Part shown: positions 26,585 to 34,422 of the stretch, piece after piece
Layout of the letters: every line of letters begins with the position of its first letter
How positions within the stretch are numbered: position 1 is the stretch's first letter
Source of the DNA: Hyphomicrobiales bacterium
GTDB lineage: Bacteria > Pseudomonadota > Alphaproteobacteria > Rhizobiales > Rhizobiaceae
Direction: 5' to 3'
Assembly (NCBI GenBank): GCA_900469615.1
Contig: UBYA01000029.1
Span: 62,001 to 126,000, forward strand
DNA: 64,000 bases
Translations under genes and position numbers: made by a program
The notes under the pieces: generated by a model
Told to the model about the DNA's origin: nothing
The model's input: only the letters and a program-made list of their open reading frames with translations
The model's database searches: none

Positions 26585-26715
26585 GATTGGGGGCGGCTGT
26601 TCCGATGGTGTCTTATGGTTCCGGAGGTGCCGCCGAAGAATAACGGTCTGTCACGCCACGCAAGCCGTTGTCCGGGCGGTGACGGGACGCGAAGGGAAGC
26701 AGTCTATCCAGGGAA

Positions 26716-26741
26716 GAAAAAGGGGCGGTTCAGCCGCCCCT
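26716..26741 (-). terminator. Stem-loop with T-run after choX
   Basis: On the minus strand AGGGGCGG, a 5-base loop and CCGCCCCT are followed directly by TTTT, 12 bases beyond the choX stop and 132 bases before choW. It would terminate part of the transcripts, giving more binding protein than membrane components. Confidence 0.8.
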
Positions 26742-26752
26742 CATCCACCATG

Positions 26753-27709
26753 TTACAAGCCGAGTTTGGCCTTGACCGCTGCCATGGCGTCGCCGCCATC
26801 CTTGGTGGTGACACCGGCCAGCCAAGGCGTCACGGCCGCCGGGTTGGCCTTCAGCCATTCCGTGGCGGCCACTTCCGGGTCCTTGCCGTCATTCAGGATC
26901 TTGCCCATGATTTCATTTTCCATCGGCAGGGTGAAGACGAGATTCTTGATGAAGGCGCCGACGTTCGGGCATTCCTGCAGGTAGCCCGCGCGGACATTGG
27001 TGTAGACGGTCGCGCCGCCGTAGTTCGGTCCGAAGACGTCGTCGCCGCCGGAAAGATAGGTCATCTTGTAGGTGCTGTTCATCGGATGCGGCGCCCAGCC
27101 GAGGAAGATGATCGGCTTGCCTTCCTTGTCGGCACGCGAAACCTGCGCGAGCATGCCCTGCTCGGAGGATTCGACCACCTCGAAGCCCTTGAGGTCGAAG
27201 GTGTTCTTGTCGACCATGTCGATGATCAGGCGGTTGCCGTCGTTGCCCGGCTCGATGCCGTAGATCTTGCCGTCGAGATCGTCCTTGTGGGCGGCGATGT
27301 CCTTGAAGTCCTTGATGCCGAGTTCGGCGCCCTTTTCGTTGGTCGCCAGCGTGTACTTGGCGCCTTCGAGGTTGGGACGTACGGTTTCGACAGACTTGTC
27401 CGCGGCGAACGGCTTGATGTTCTCGGCCATCGAGGGCATCCAGTTGCCGAGGAAGACGTCGATGTCCTTGTTCTTGAGGGATTGATAGGTCACCGGCACG
27501 GCCAGCACCTTGATGTCGGTGTCGTAACCGAGCGCCTTCAGGAGGACGGAGGCGGTTGCCGTCGTGGAGGTGATGTCGGTCCAGCCGACATCGGCGAAAT
27601 GCACGGTACTACAGCTTGCCGGCTCCGCGGCGGATGCCGTGGCGGCGCCCAGTGTCAATGCAGAGAGAGTTGAGGCGAAAGCGAATGCGGTAAGGGTCTT
27701 TTTTATCAT
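26753..27709 (-). CDS. choX: Periplasmic choline-binding protein ChoX
   Basis: 318-residue solute-binding protein with a Sec signal peptide (about residues 1-28). The aromatic residues that hold choline in Sinorhizobium ChoX are in matching contexts: Trp43 in DVGWTD, Trp in LGNWMPSM, Tyr in AKYTLATN and Trp in FLGWAPHPMN. KNKDIDVFLGN and FGPNYGGATVYTNVRAGY are further family signatures. It is first in choXWV, and in Sinorhizobium the locus is induced by choline. Confidence 0.94.
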   Translation of the reverse strand: MIKKTLTAFAFASTLSALTLGAATASAAEPASCSTVHFADVGWTDITSTTATASVLLKALGYDTDIKVLAVPVTYQSLKNKDIDVFLGNWMPSMAENIKPFAADKSVETVRPNLEGAKYTLATNEKGAELGIKDFKDIAAHKDDLDGKIYGIEPGNDGNRLIIDMVDKNTFDLKGFEVVESSEQGMLAQVSRADKEGKPIIFLGWAPHPMNSTYKMTYLSGGDDVFGPNYGGATVYTNVRAGYLQECPNVGAFIKNLVFTLPMENEIMGKILNDGKDPEVAATEWLKANPAAVTPWLAGVTTKDGGDAMAAVKAKLGL

Positions 27710-27942
27710 TGCGTGACTCCCAATCTAGCGTTCCCAAGCAACCATCAATATCTGACATTTTCAAGCGACCACAGTGTATTTGCGGCGGTTTGAGGGGGCT
27801 GATTGCGACGCCCGCCACTTTCCATCCGAACATTGCCAGGGCTTTCGCGGCCAAGCCGGGCGCACCTGAATCCTGTGGTTTTCGCTCGGAATATCTTTTC
27901 TTATCGTCGCGCAGCTCCCATGAAACATTCAAGGAGAATGTC

Positions 27943-28524
27943 ATGGCCAAGCTTTACTTCCATTATTCGACGATGAATGCCGGCAAGTCGACCATGCTGT
28001 TGCAGGCTGCCTACAACTATCAGGAACGCGGCATGCGCACCGCAGCCTTCATCGCGGCTCTCGACGATCGCGCCGGGCGCGGCATGATCGCCTCCCGCAT
28101 CGGCCTGACGATGGATGCCATACCCTTCGAAACCAGCGACGATCTCTATGCGATGGTCGATGAAATGCATGCGGACGAGCCGCTGGCATGCGTCTTCGTC
28201 GACGAGGCGCAATTTCTGACGCGCGAGCAGGTCTGGCAGCTTGCCCATATTGTCGATCGCCTTGGCCTGCCCGTCATGACCTACGGGCTGCGCACGGATT
28301 TCCACGGGCGTCTGTTTCCGGGATCGCAGGAGCTGCTGACCATTGCGGACGAATTGCGCGAGGTGCGGACGATCTGCCATTGCGGGCGCAAGGCGACGAT
28401 GGTCGTTCGGCTGGATGCTGCCGGCGACGTGGTGCGCGAGGGAGCGCAGATCGAGATTGGCGGCAGCGACAAATATGTCTCGCTGTGCCGCCGCCATTGG
28501 GAAGAGGCGATCAGCTGCGAGTGA
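27943..28524 (+). CDS. tdk: Thymidine kinase, type II
   Basis: 193-residue enzyme phosphorylating thymidine for salvage. The P-loop STMNAGKST starts at residue 9, FVDEAQFLTREQ carries the Walker B and catalytic Glu, YGLRTDFHG the lasso region, and two cysteine pairs (ICHCGRKA and a later SLCRRHW) the structural zinc. AAGGAG lies 6 bases before the ATG. The frame is open far upstream, but those residues are unrelated. It is divergent from choX. Confidence 0.95.
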   Translation: MAKLYFHYSTMNAGKSTMLLQAAYNYQERGMRTAAFIAALDDRAGRGMIASRIGLTMDAIPFETSDDLYAMVDEMHADEPLACVFVDEAQFLTREQVWQLAHIVDRLGLPVMTYGLRTDFHGRLFPGSQELLTIADELREVRTICHCGRKATMVVRLDAAGDVVREGAQIEIGGSDKYVSLCRRHWEEAISCE

Positions 28525-28613
28525 GGCGCGGCCGTTTGCCGTCCGATGAGCGGTGCCGGCTGCTTTCGGCATATGGATGCCGCAACACAGGCTGAATTCG
28601 ATCGGGAGGAACG

Positions 28614-29000
28614 ATGAAACTGCTTTGTCTGGCATCGGCGAGCATCGTGCTCGTTTCGGCGTCCGCCGCGCTTGCGGATGGCGACCCGGTCGCCGGTGCG
28701 GTCGTTTTCAGAAAATGCGGCGCCTGCCACACGGCAACCGCGCCCGACAACCGCGTCGGCCCCTCTTTGATGGGGATTGTCGGGCGGCCGGTCGCAAGCA
28801 AGCCGGATTACGCTTACTCTCCGGCGACGAAGGCGTTCGGGGCGGATGGCAAAGTCTGGGATGAAACGCTGCTGCGAAAATATCTGCCGGCGCCGCAATT
28901 TCTGGTCAAGGGCATCAGGATGACGTTTCCCGGCCTGAAGAGCGATAAAGATCTCGACAATCTGATCGCCTACCTGAAGAACCCCGCGGCCGGCCGATAG
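28614..29000 (+). CDS. Periplasmic class I c-type cytochrome (c2-like)
   Basis: 128 residues. A signal peptide (about 1-21, ending SAALA) is followed by the heme motif CGACH at residues 35-39 and the distal Met in KGIRMTFPGL. GPSLMGIVGRPVASKPDYAYSPA is typical of cytochrome c2/c550 of alphaproteobacteria, which shuttle electrons between bc1 complexes and oxidases. GGGAGG lies 6 bases upstream of the ATG. It follows tdk in the same direction after 89 bases; no functional link is implied. Confidence 0.92.
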   Translation: MKLLCLASASIVLVSASAALADGDPVAGAVVFRKCGACHTATAPDNRVGPSLMGIVGRPVASKPDYAYSPATKAFGADGKVWDETLLRKYLPAPQFLVKGIRMTFPGLKSDKDLDNLIAYLKNPAAGR

Positions 29001-29070
29001 GCGTTTCGAGCATTTCCTTCGCCGGCGGAAGCGGCTAGTCTCGCCGCAGGGGTAGGGAAGGAATGCTTTG

Positions 29071-30090
29071 ATGGTCAGGCCTTATACCTTCGATGGCATG
29101 CTCGACAAGGCGCGTACGACGCTGGATGACGCCATCAGCGGCGCGAACTCGGCCGTGGCGACGCTGGCCGGCCACGACAGGGGCGAGCGTATCGCAGCCA
29201 TCAATTTCCCTGTCGAGGAAACATTGGTCCGCGAGGCGGTCGAGCTGCTGGACCGCTGGAAATCGCTTGCCCTGTCGCTGGTCAAGGCGCTGGATCACGC
29301 GACGGAGCAGGCGGATTTGCAGCATCGGCGGCTGTTCGATGAGAAGGCAGGCCTGGAAAATGCGGGCCTGTTGAGCCGCAAGCTGGCGCGCGGTCCGATG
29401 AGACCGGAGACGATCATCGCGGATCTCGACGCGATCCTGCATGTCTCGGCCGAGCTCGATCTCCTTTTCAAGCAGGCGAGGCCCGAATTCGTACGGTGCT
29501 TTCGCGATTGTGAACTCCATCTCGAAGGCGTGATCGAGCGTCGGCGGAAGCTCGATTTCGATATCGAGCAGGTGCAGCGCCGGGCCGAGGACCAGGCAGA
29601 GAAGCTGACATATCATCGGCGCAACCGCCCATCCTCCCGTCATGCCGATCTGCAGTCCGAGGCTGAGGCGGGCTATCGCGATCTTCTCGCCGAGCTGGAC
29701 ACCATCCGGCGACAGGAGAAGGATCTGCAATCGGCGCGAATGGTGCGGCAGCGTCTCATCGACATCTACGAGAGGTTGGCGGCTGTCCTGAACGGCCAGA
29801 TTGCCGCCGTCAGCGCCATGGCGGCCAAGCTGACCGTCGATATCGAACAGCGGATCGCCCTGCTCAAGGCGCTGGGCACGGAAGCCGATCCCGCGTCGGG
29901 CACGGCCGGGCGAACGGCAACGGTCGAAAGTTTGATCGAGGCATTCGACGCAAACGTGCTGGCCGGCCACGATCTGGCGGTACGCAAGGCCCATGTCGAT
30001 GCCGTCTTCACGAGGCGGCTGGAGCCGCATCTGCTGCCGGTATCCGTCGGCCCGGAAGAGGCTGCGGATGAAGCACAACCAGAGGGTTGA
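29071..30090 (+). CDS. Coiled-coil hypothetical protein
   Basis: 339 residues, family not recognised. The sequence is almost entirely helical with long heptad-like stretches (EQADLQHRRLFDEKAGLENA, ERRRKLDFDIEQVQRRAEDQ and the AELDTIRRQEKDLQSARMVR region) and no signal peptide or membrane segment, so it is probably a cytoplasmic rod-like protein. ATG at 29071 has GGAAGGA 8 bases upstream. It is followed after 197 bases by a DUF2333 gene in the same direction; this pairing may be functional, since both look like cell-envelope or structural proteins. Confidence 0.7.
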   Translation: MVRPYTFDGMLDKARTTLDDAISGANSAVATLAGHDRGERIAAINFPVEETLVREAVELLDRWKSLALSLVKALDHATEQADLQHRRLFDEKAGLENAGLLSRKLARGPMRPETIIADLDAILHVSAELDLLFKQARPEFVRCFRDCELHLEGVIERRRKLDFDIEQVQRRAEDQAEKLTYHRRNRPSSRHADLQSEAEAGYRDLLAELDTIRRQEKDLQSARMVRQRLIDIYERLAAVLNGQIAAVSAMAAKLTVDIEQRIALLKALGTEADPASGTAGRTATVESLIEAFDANVLAGHDLAVRKAHVDAVFTRRLEPHLLPVSVGPEEAADEAQPEG

Positions 30091-30287
30091 TCGCCCTTCG
30101 GCGTCGAAAATTCGAGCCGGATGGTTGTTGTTTTTCTCAAGAACACATATTTGCTGGAACGCGAATGGCGATAAGGCCTTATGGCACGAGAGTCCGTCTG
30201 GATTTTCCGCAGGGTCGTCGCGCAGGTTCGATGTGGTGCGTCCTTTGCGTGTGGCAGGATGCGCGGTGCGGTTTAGGAGACGTGTCC

Positions 30288-31427
30288 ATGCTTGACTCGA
30301 TCACGGCATTCTTGAAGCGGATCTGGGCCGCCATCGCGCGATGGCTGGGCCTGGTTTTCGTCGGGATCAGCTGGCCGTTTCTCGCGGCGCGCGGCTGGTA
30401 TCGCCAGGGCAACTGGCTGTTCAAGCTGCCGATCGTCGCCTTCGTCACGCTGCTGGCGCTGCTTTATATCTATTTTATCTGGCAGACGCAGATCTGGACC
30501 GGCTTCAATCCGGCATATCCGGATGTCTACAAGTTTTCCGAGCGCAAGTTTTCCGCCGGACAGGAATTGCCGGCGGCGTCGAGCGGGCAGCAGGCCGCTG
30601 CGGCGCCGAATAGCTGCCAGACTTCGGCCATCGTCGACGTCGCTGCCGATCTGACCGATTTCAACGTCAACCAGAATGCCTGGATTTCCTCGATGCTGCT
30701 CTACAAGCTCGGGTTCTTCGGCATTTCATGGGACGACACGCCGTTTCTCGACAACAAGGCTTCCTTCCAGCGAGGCATAAACCTGGTGGTTCGCCGCACT
30801 TCGGCGGAATTGGTCGATACGATCGGCCGCGTGCGCGGCACGTCCGGCATCAACGGCGACCTGCAGAAGGCGCGCGGAAACCTGCAGTTCGACGAGTCCA
30901 GCTGGTATTTCGGGCTGCATCCTTTCGGGCCGAAGACGCCGACGCCGAGCTACTATCGCTCGGCGATCACCAATCTGCGCAATTTCAATACCGATCTCGG
31001 CAGCTGCAAGGCGGTTTTCGACGGGCGTGCCGATAATCTGCTGCAATTCGTCGACCATGTGGCCAGCGACCTTGGCAACACGGCCAATATATTGGCGGAC
31101 CGGTCTCAGAAATACAGCTACGGATGGTTCGACATGCGCGCGGACGATCGCTTCTGGTTCGCTTATGGCCAGCTCTATGCCAATTACGGCATCATGAGTG
31201 CGGCCGGCGCGGACTTCCAGCAGGTCATCGCCGAGCGCAATGTCGGCAGGCTCTGGAACGATACGCTCGGAATGTTGCAGGCGGCGTTGCGCATCCAGCC
31301 GACCATCATTTCCAATGGGCCGGAGGACAGCTCCTTCATGCCGAGCCATCTGGCGACGATGGGCTTCCATCTGCTGCGCGTTCGTTCCAATCTCGTCGAA
31401 ATCCGCACGGTTCTCGGCGGCCGCTGA
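30288..31427 (+). CDS. DUF2333-family membrane-anchored protein
   Basis: 379 residues. An N-terminal amphipathic part and a single membrane helix (about residues 44-65, FKLPIVAFVTLLALLYIYFI) are followed by a large periplasmic domain with DUF2333 features (DFNVNQNAWISSMLLYKLGFF, FQRGINLVVRRTSAEL, KYSYGWFDMRADDRFWFAYG). The family is widespread in proteobacteria and uncharacterised. AGGAG 8 bases upstream fixes the ATG at 30288. Confidence 0.85.
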   Translation: MLDSITAFLKRIWAAIARWLGLVFVGISWPFLAARGWYRQGNWLFKLPIVAFVTLLALLYIYFIWQTQIWTGFNPAYPDVYKFSERKFSAGQELPAASSGQQAAAAPNSCQTSAIVDVAADLTDFNVNQNAWISSMLLYKLGFFGISWDDTPFLDNKASFQRGINLVVRRTSAELVDTIGRVRGTSGINGDLQKARGNLQFDESSWYFGLHPFGPKTPTPSYYRSAITNLRNFNTDLGSCKAVFDGRADNLLQFVDHVASDLGNTANILADRSQKYSYGWFDMRADDRFWFAYGQLYANYGIMSAAGADFQQVIAERNVGRLWNDTLGMLQAALRIQPTIISNGPEDSSFMPSHLATMGFHLLRVRSNLVEIRTVLGGR

Positions 31428-31528
31428 TTACGAAACCGGCCGCGACCCGGCGTTAGGCGAGCGCAACGCGTGCTTTTTGCCCGAGAGCGGTTCGTGCGGG
31501 GATCGTTGCGGCCGGAGGCTTGAAAGGA

Positions 31529-32260
31529 TCAGCTGATCAGCTTGAGGCGGATGGCCTTTGCGACGAGCTGCGTGCGGTTGACGCAATCGAGCTTCTTGAT
31601 CGCATTCATCATGTAGGCGTTGACCGTATGGTCGGAGAGGGAGAGAATCTGGCCGATTTCGACCGAGGTCTTGCCCTGGGCGGTCCAGCGAACCACTTCG
31701 AGCTCGCGGGCTGAAAGCGAATGCGGCGCCGCGCCATCGCTGCGCTTGAGGCAATTATAGGAATCGAGCGCCTGCAGCATGATGAGGGTGAGCTCGTTGA
31801 GCTCGCTCTGGCTGAGGCTGTTGCGATTGCCCATGAACCAGAAGAGCAGGCGCTGACCATCGGGAGAGTTCGCCGGGATGATGACGCTCATCGGGCAATT
31901 GTAGTTGATCAGCAGCGTATGAAGCTCGTGGGGGAGATCGGCGTCCTGCCCGGCGTCGTTCTCCAGCAAGTGCCAGCAGCGTGGCATTACCGAATCGCGC
32001 GCGCGCAGCAGCATCGGACAGCGGCGCACCAGCTGATGTCGATCGAATTCACGCACGAACTGCGACGGCAGCGTGCCTTCGATCAGCAGCGGCGTCATCA
32101 TCGTGTCATCCGGAACCGGGACGTTCATGCAAGCCATGTGGCTGAAGCCAAATGCCGTTCCAGTCCGCTCCAGCGCCTGGACGAACGCCGCGTGTGTCCG
32201 AGCAGCAGCTAACTCGGCAGACAGCAACAATTGTCTCTCGGCAGTGATGATATAGGACAT
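31529..32260 (-). CDS. LuxR-family regulator with altered autoinducer-binding domain
   Basis: 243 residues: an N-terminal autoinducer-type domain and a C-terminal LuxR helix-turn-helix (LSARELEVVRWTAQGKTSVE, SDHTVNAYMMNAIKKLDC). Aligning by spacing to TraR, key ligand-site positions read Phe68 for Trp57, Phe72 for Tyr61, Cys81 for Asp70, Pro82 for Pro71 and Trp96 for Trp85. The Asp that holds the acyl-homoserine lactone amide in known receptors is therefore absent. No luxI-type gene is nearby, so this is a solo regulator whose ligand, if any, is probably different. ATG at 32260 starts the recognisable domain. Confidence 0.87.
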   Translation of the reverse strand: MSYIITAERQLLLSAELAAARTHAAFVQALERTGTAFGFSHMACMNVPVPDDTMMTPLLIEGTLPSQFVREFDRHQLVRRCPMLLRARDSVMPRCWHLLENDAGQDADLPHELHTLLINYNCPMSVIIPANSPDGQRLLFWFMGNRNSLSQSELNELTLIMLQALDSYNCLKRSDGAAPHSLSARELEVVRWTAQGKTSVEIGQILSLSDHTVNAYMMNAIKKLDCVNRTQLVAKAIRLKLIS

Positions 32261-32768
32261 ATGAGTGAAGCGCCCACAGCGTGTTATTGTTATCAAATAC
32301 CCGATTTATGAGTGAATGCTAGACGCAAAAATAACACAGGACCAGAAATAATTTCATTTTCATATATTTTAATATTTATAATTGTGGACCTAATAAATCC
32401 CCGCCTAAAATGGGCATTAGGCGTAAAAACCGTCTTTTCCTCGCTTCTGTTCTTGCGAAACCATGGAGTTGGCACTGCTGGTCTTGGCGGAAATATGCGG
32501 ATGCAGGAGATATTTGTGGTATGTTTTGTTATATATATCGCCTCGATGTGGTCTTTCTGCATGTCATGCGCCGTCGCGGCAAGGGGAGGCATTGCTATCG
32601 GCGCGTCTTCTACTTGGCAATTATCCGGGGCGCTCTCCGGCGTATGATTTCCGATATGGCGCCCAACAGTTTCCGCAAATGATGCGTCACCGCGAAGGCA
32701 TGCCTTGCGAAGGCCCAAAGCGGTTGCTATCGGTCTTGCCAAAGCAATCGCTTCCAGGCGTATACCTC
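32261..32768. other. 508-bp intergenic region, AT-rich at its left end
   Basis: From about 32290 to 32420 the sequence is much richer in A and T than the surrounding DNA, with runs such as ATATTTTAATATTTATAA. Short open frames exist on both strands but none has a convincing start site or a recognisable protein. It must carry the promoters of the LuxR gene and possibly of the ClpP-fold gene. Nothing else could be identified. Confidence 0.4.
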
Positions 32769-33731
32769 ATGAATTTTCGCTTTTTCCCGCAGCGCGCGAT
32801 GCGGTGGTGTCAAACGGTGTCGTGGTTCATGACGGCCGTTCCGCTTCTGTTTGTCGCGCCCGCCATTGCCGAGGCGTCTGCCGTCGCCGGCGGCACGCCG
32901 ATGCGCTTCCTGCTCGTTCACGGCGACATGGGCCAGTGCCGCGCCGACAACGCTTGTCCGGACTGGATTTCCGCCGAAGGGCAGATCATGGCCGACACGC
33001 CGAAGAAGCTGCAGAGATTTTTGAAGCGGCTCGGCAACCGGCAACTGCCGATCGTCGTCAGCTCCCCGGGGGGAGACGTCAAGGCGGCGATGGAAATGGC
33101 CCGCACCATCCGCAAGCAGAAGCTCTCGATTGCCGTTGGCCGCACGCGCTCGCGGGCATGCTCCTATTCCGAGCCGATCTGCCAGGCGGCGCTCGCCGAG
33201 GATGGCTCGATCAAGGGACAGGCCTATTCTTCCGGGGCCATCTGCTTCTCGGCCTGCCCGCTGTTTTTCGCGGGCGGCATTCAGCGTGTTTCAAGCCCGT
33301 TCGCATTGATGGGCGTTCACCAGATCACCACCACCTACAGCGAGGTGCGTGTCCAGTACCGCACCGAATATGAAATGGTGAACGGCAGGCGCAAGGTTCT
33401 GTCGCGGAAGGAGATCGGGCGGAAGTTCGTCGGCAAATACGACACGACCAAGCTGGACAAGGCGCAGAAGGCGCGGCTGACCGGCTTCCTCGACAAGATG
33501 GGAATCGACAGGGGGCTCGTCGATATGATGCTCGGAACCGAGCCGAGCGGGATTCACCTGATTTCACAGATGGATGCGCTGAATCTGAAGCTGACGACGG
33601 AACTCTCCGATGCCGATGCGCTCGTCTCCGCACGCAATTGCACGGACGGGCAATCGATCTCCGGTTGCGTCTCGCCGCCGCCGCCGGCACCGTCGCCGAT
33701 GAGCAGCGCGTCGGCCATGGCCGGCAAGTAG
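32769..33731 (+). CDS. Secreted ClpP/crotonase-fold protein, cysteine-rich
   Basis: 320 residues with an N-terminal signal sequence or anchor (about residues 15-38, SWFMTAVPLLFVAPAIAEA). The mature part follows the ClpP-like fold: IVVSSPGGDVKAAMEMARTI (the strand-Gly-Gly turn), GAICFSACPLFFAGG with a candidate nucleophile Ser, and ALMGVHQI with a candidate His. Eight or more cysteines in the mature part suggest disulfides and periplasmic location. It ends in a proline-rich tail. The function is unknown; whether it is an active peptidase cannot be decided from sequence. The start has no clear Shine-Dalgarno. Confidence 0.72.
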   Translation: MNFRFFPQRAMRWCQTVSWFMTAVPLLFVAPAIAEASAVAGGTPMRFLLVHGDMGQCRADNACPDWISAEGQIMADTPKKLQRFLKRLGNRQLPIVVSSPGGDVKAAMEMARTIRKQKLSIAVGRTRSRACSYSEPICQAALAEDGSIKGQAYSSGAICFSACPLFFAGGIQRVSSPFALMGVHQITTTYSEVRVQYRTEYEMVNGRRKVLSRKEIGRKFVGKYDTTKLDKAQKARLTGFLDKMGIDRGLVDMMLGTEPSGIHLISQMDALNLKLTTELSDADALVSARNCTDGQSISGCVSPPPPAPSPMSSASAMAGK

Positions 33732-33745
33732 GCGCTCGTTTAGCG

Positions 33746-34255
33746 TCAGCCGCTCTTGGCCTTGGCTTTCGCCATGATCTTTTCCAGGAAGCCGAGCAGC
33801 AGCGCCGAAACGACGAAGGCCAGGTGGATGATCGTAAACCACATCAGCTTGGCGTTGTCGTATTGCGTGGCGTTCAGGAAGATCTGCAGCAGGTGGATCG
33901 AGGAGATGGCGACGATAGACGAGGCGACCTTGATCTTGAGGCTGCCTGAATCGAGCTTGCCGAGGAAGGAAACCTCGCCTTCGGCCTCGTCGAAGCGGCT
34001 GACGAAATTCTCGTAGCCCGAAATCATCACCATGACGATCAGGCTTGCCACCAGGGCAGCGTCGATGAGGCCGAGAATGGCGAGGATCATGTCGGCTTCG
34101 TCATACTGGAAGACGTTGATCGTCACCTTGTAGAACTTGTAGACGAATGAAACGGCATAGACGGCGAGAGACGCGGCAAGACCGAGATAGAAGATAACCA
34201 GAAGCCAGCGACTGGAGAGGATGATGCGCTCGACCAGCAGTTCCAGGGACTTCAT
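33746..34255 (-). CDS. YqhA-family inner-membrane protein
   Basis: 169 residues with four hydrophobic helices (about residues 15-37, 55-80, 105-125 and 135-155). LLVERIILSSRWLLVIFYLG and LVMVMISGYENFVSRFD are typical of the YqhA/TIGR00645 family, whose function is unknown. ATG at 34255 has GGAAG upstream. It is divergent from fhs and converges on the ClpP-fold gene with 14 bases between stops. Confidence 0.85.
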   Translation of the reverse strand: MKSLELLVERIILSSRWLLVIFYLGLAASLAVYAVSFVYKFYKVTINVFQYDEADMILAILGLIDAALVASLIVMVMISGYENFVSRFDEAEGEVSFLGKLDSGSLKIKVASSIVAISSIHLLQIFLNATQYDNAKLMWFTIIHLAFVVSALLLGFLEKIMAKAKAKSG

Positions 34256-34422
34256 GTCGCTTCCTTCTTTCCGGCTTTGGATTTGGTTCCTGAAGATAGG
34301 CATGGCCGTGTCCGGCGACAAGGCTGGGTGTTTCGGGACAGGCTGGGTGCGGCCGCTATTCACACTGGAAACATATTGGTTTATCCCGGCAGGCAAATGA
34401 CCGTGATTTGGGGGCAAGTCTT

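Noticed and set aside
32293..32742. Open frames on both strands in the AT-rich spacer, one with a hydrophobic run
   Set aside because: No ribosome-binding site, no recognisable family, and three mutually overlapping frames of similar length argue against a gene.
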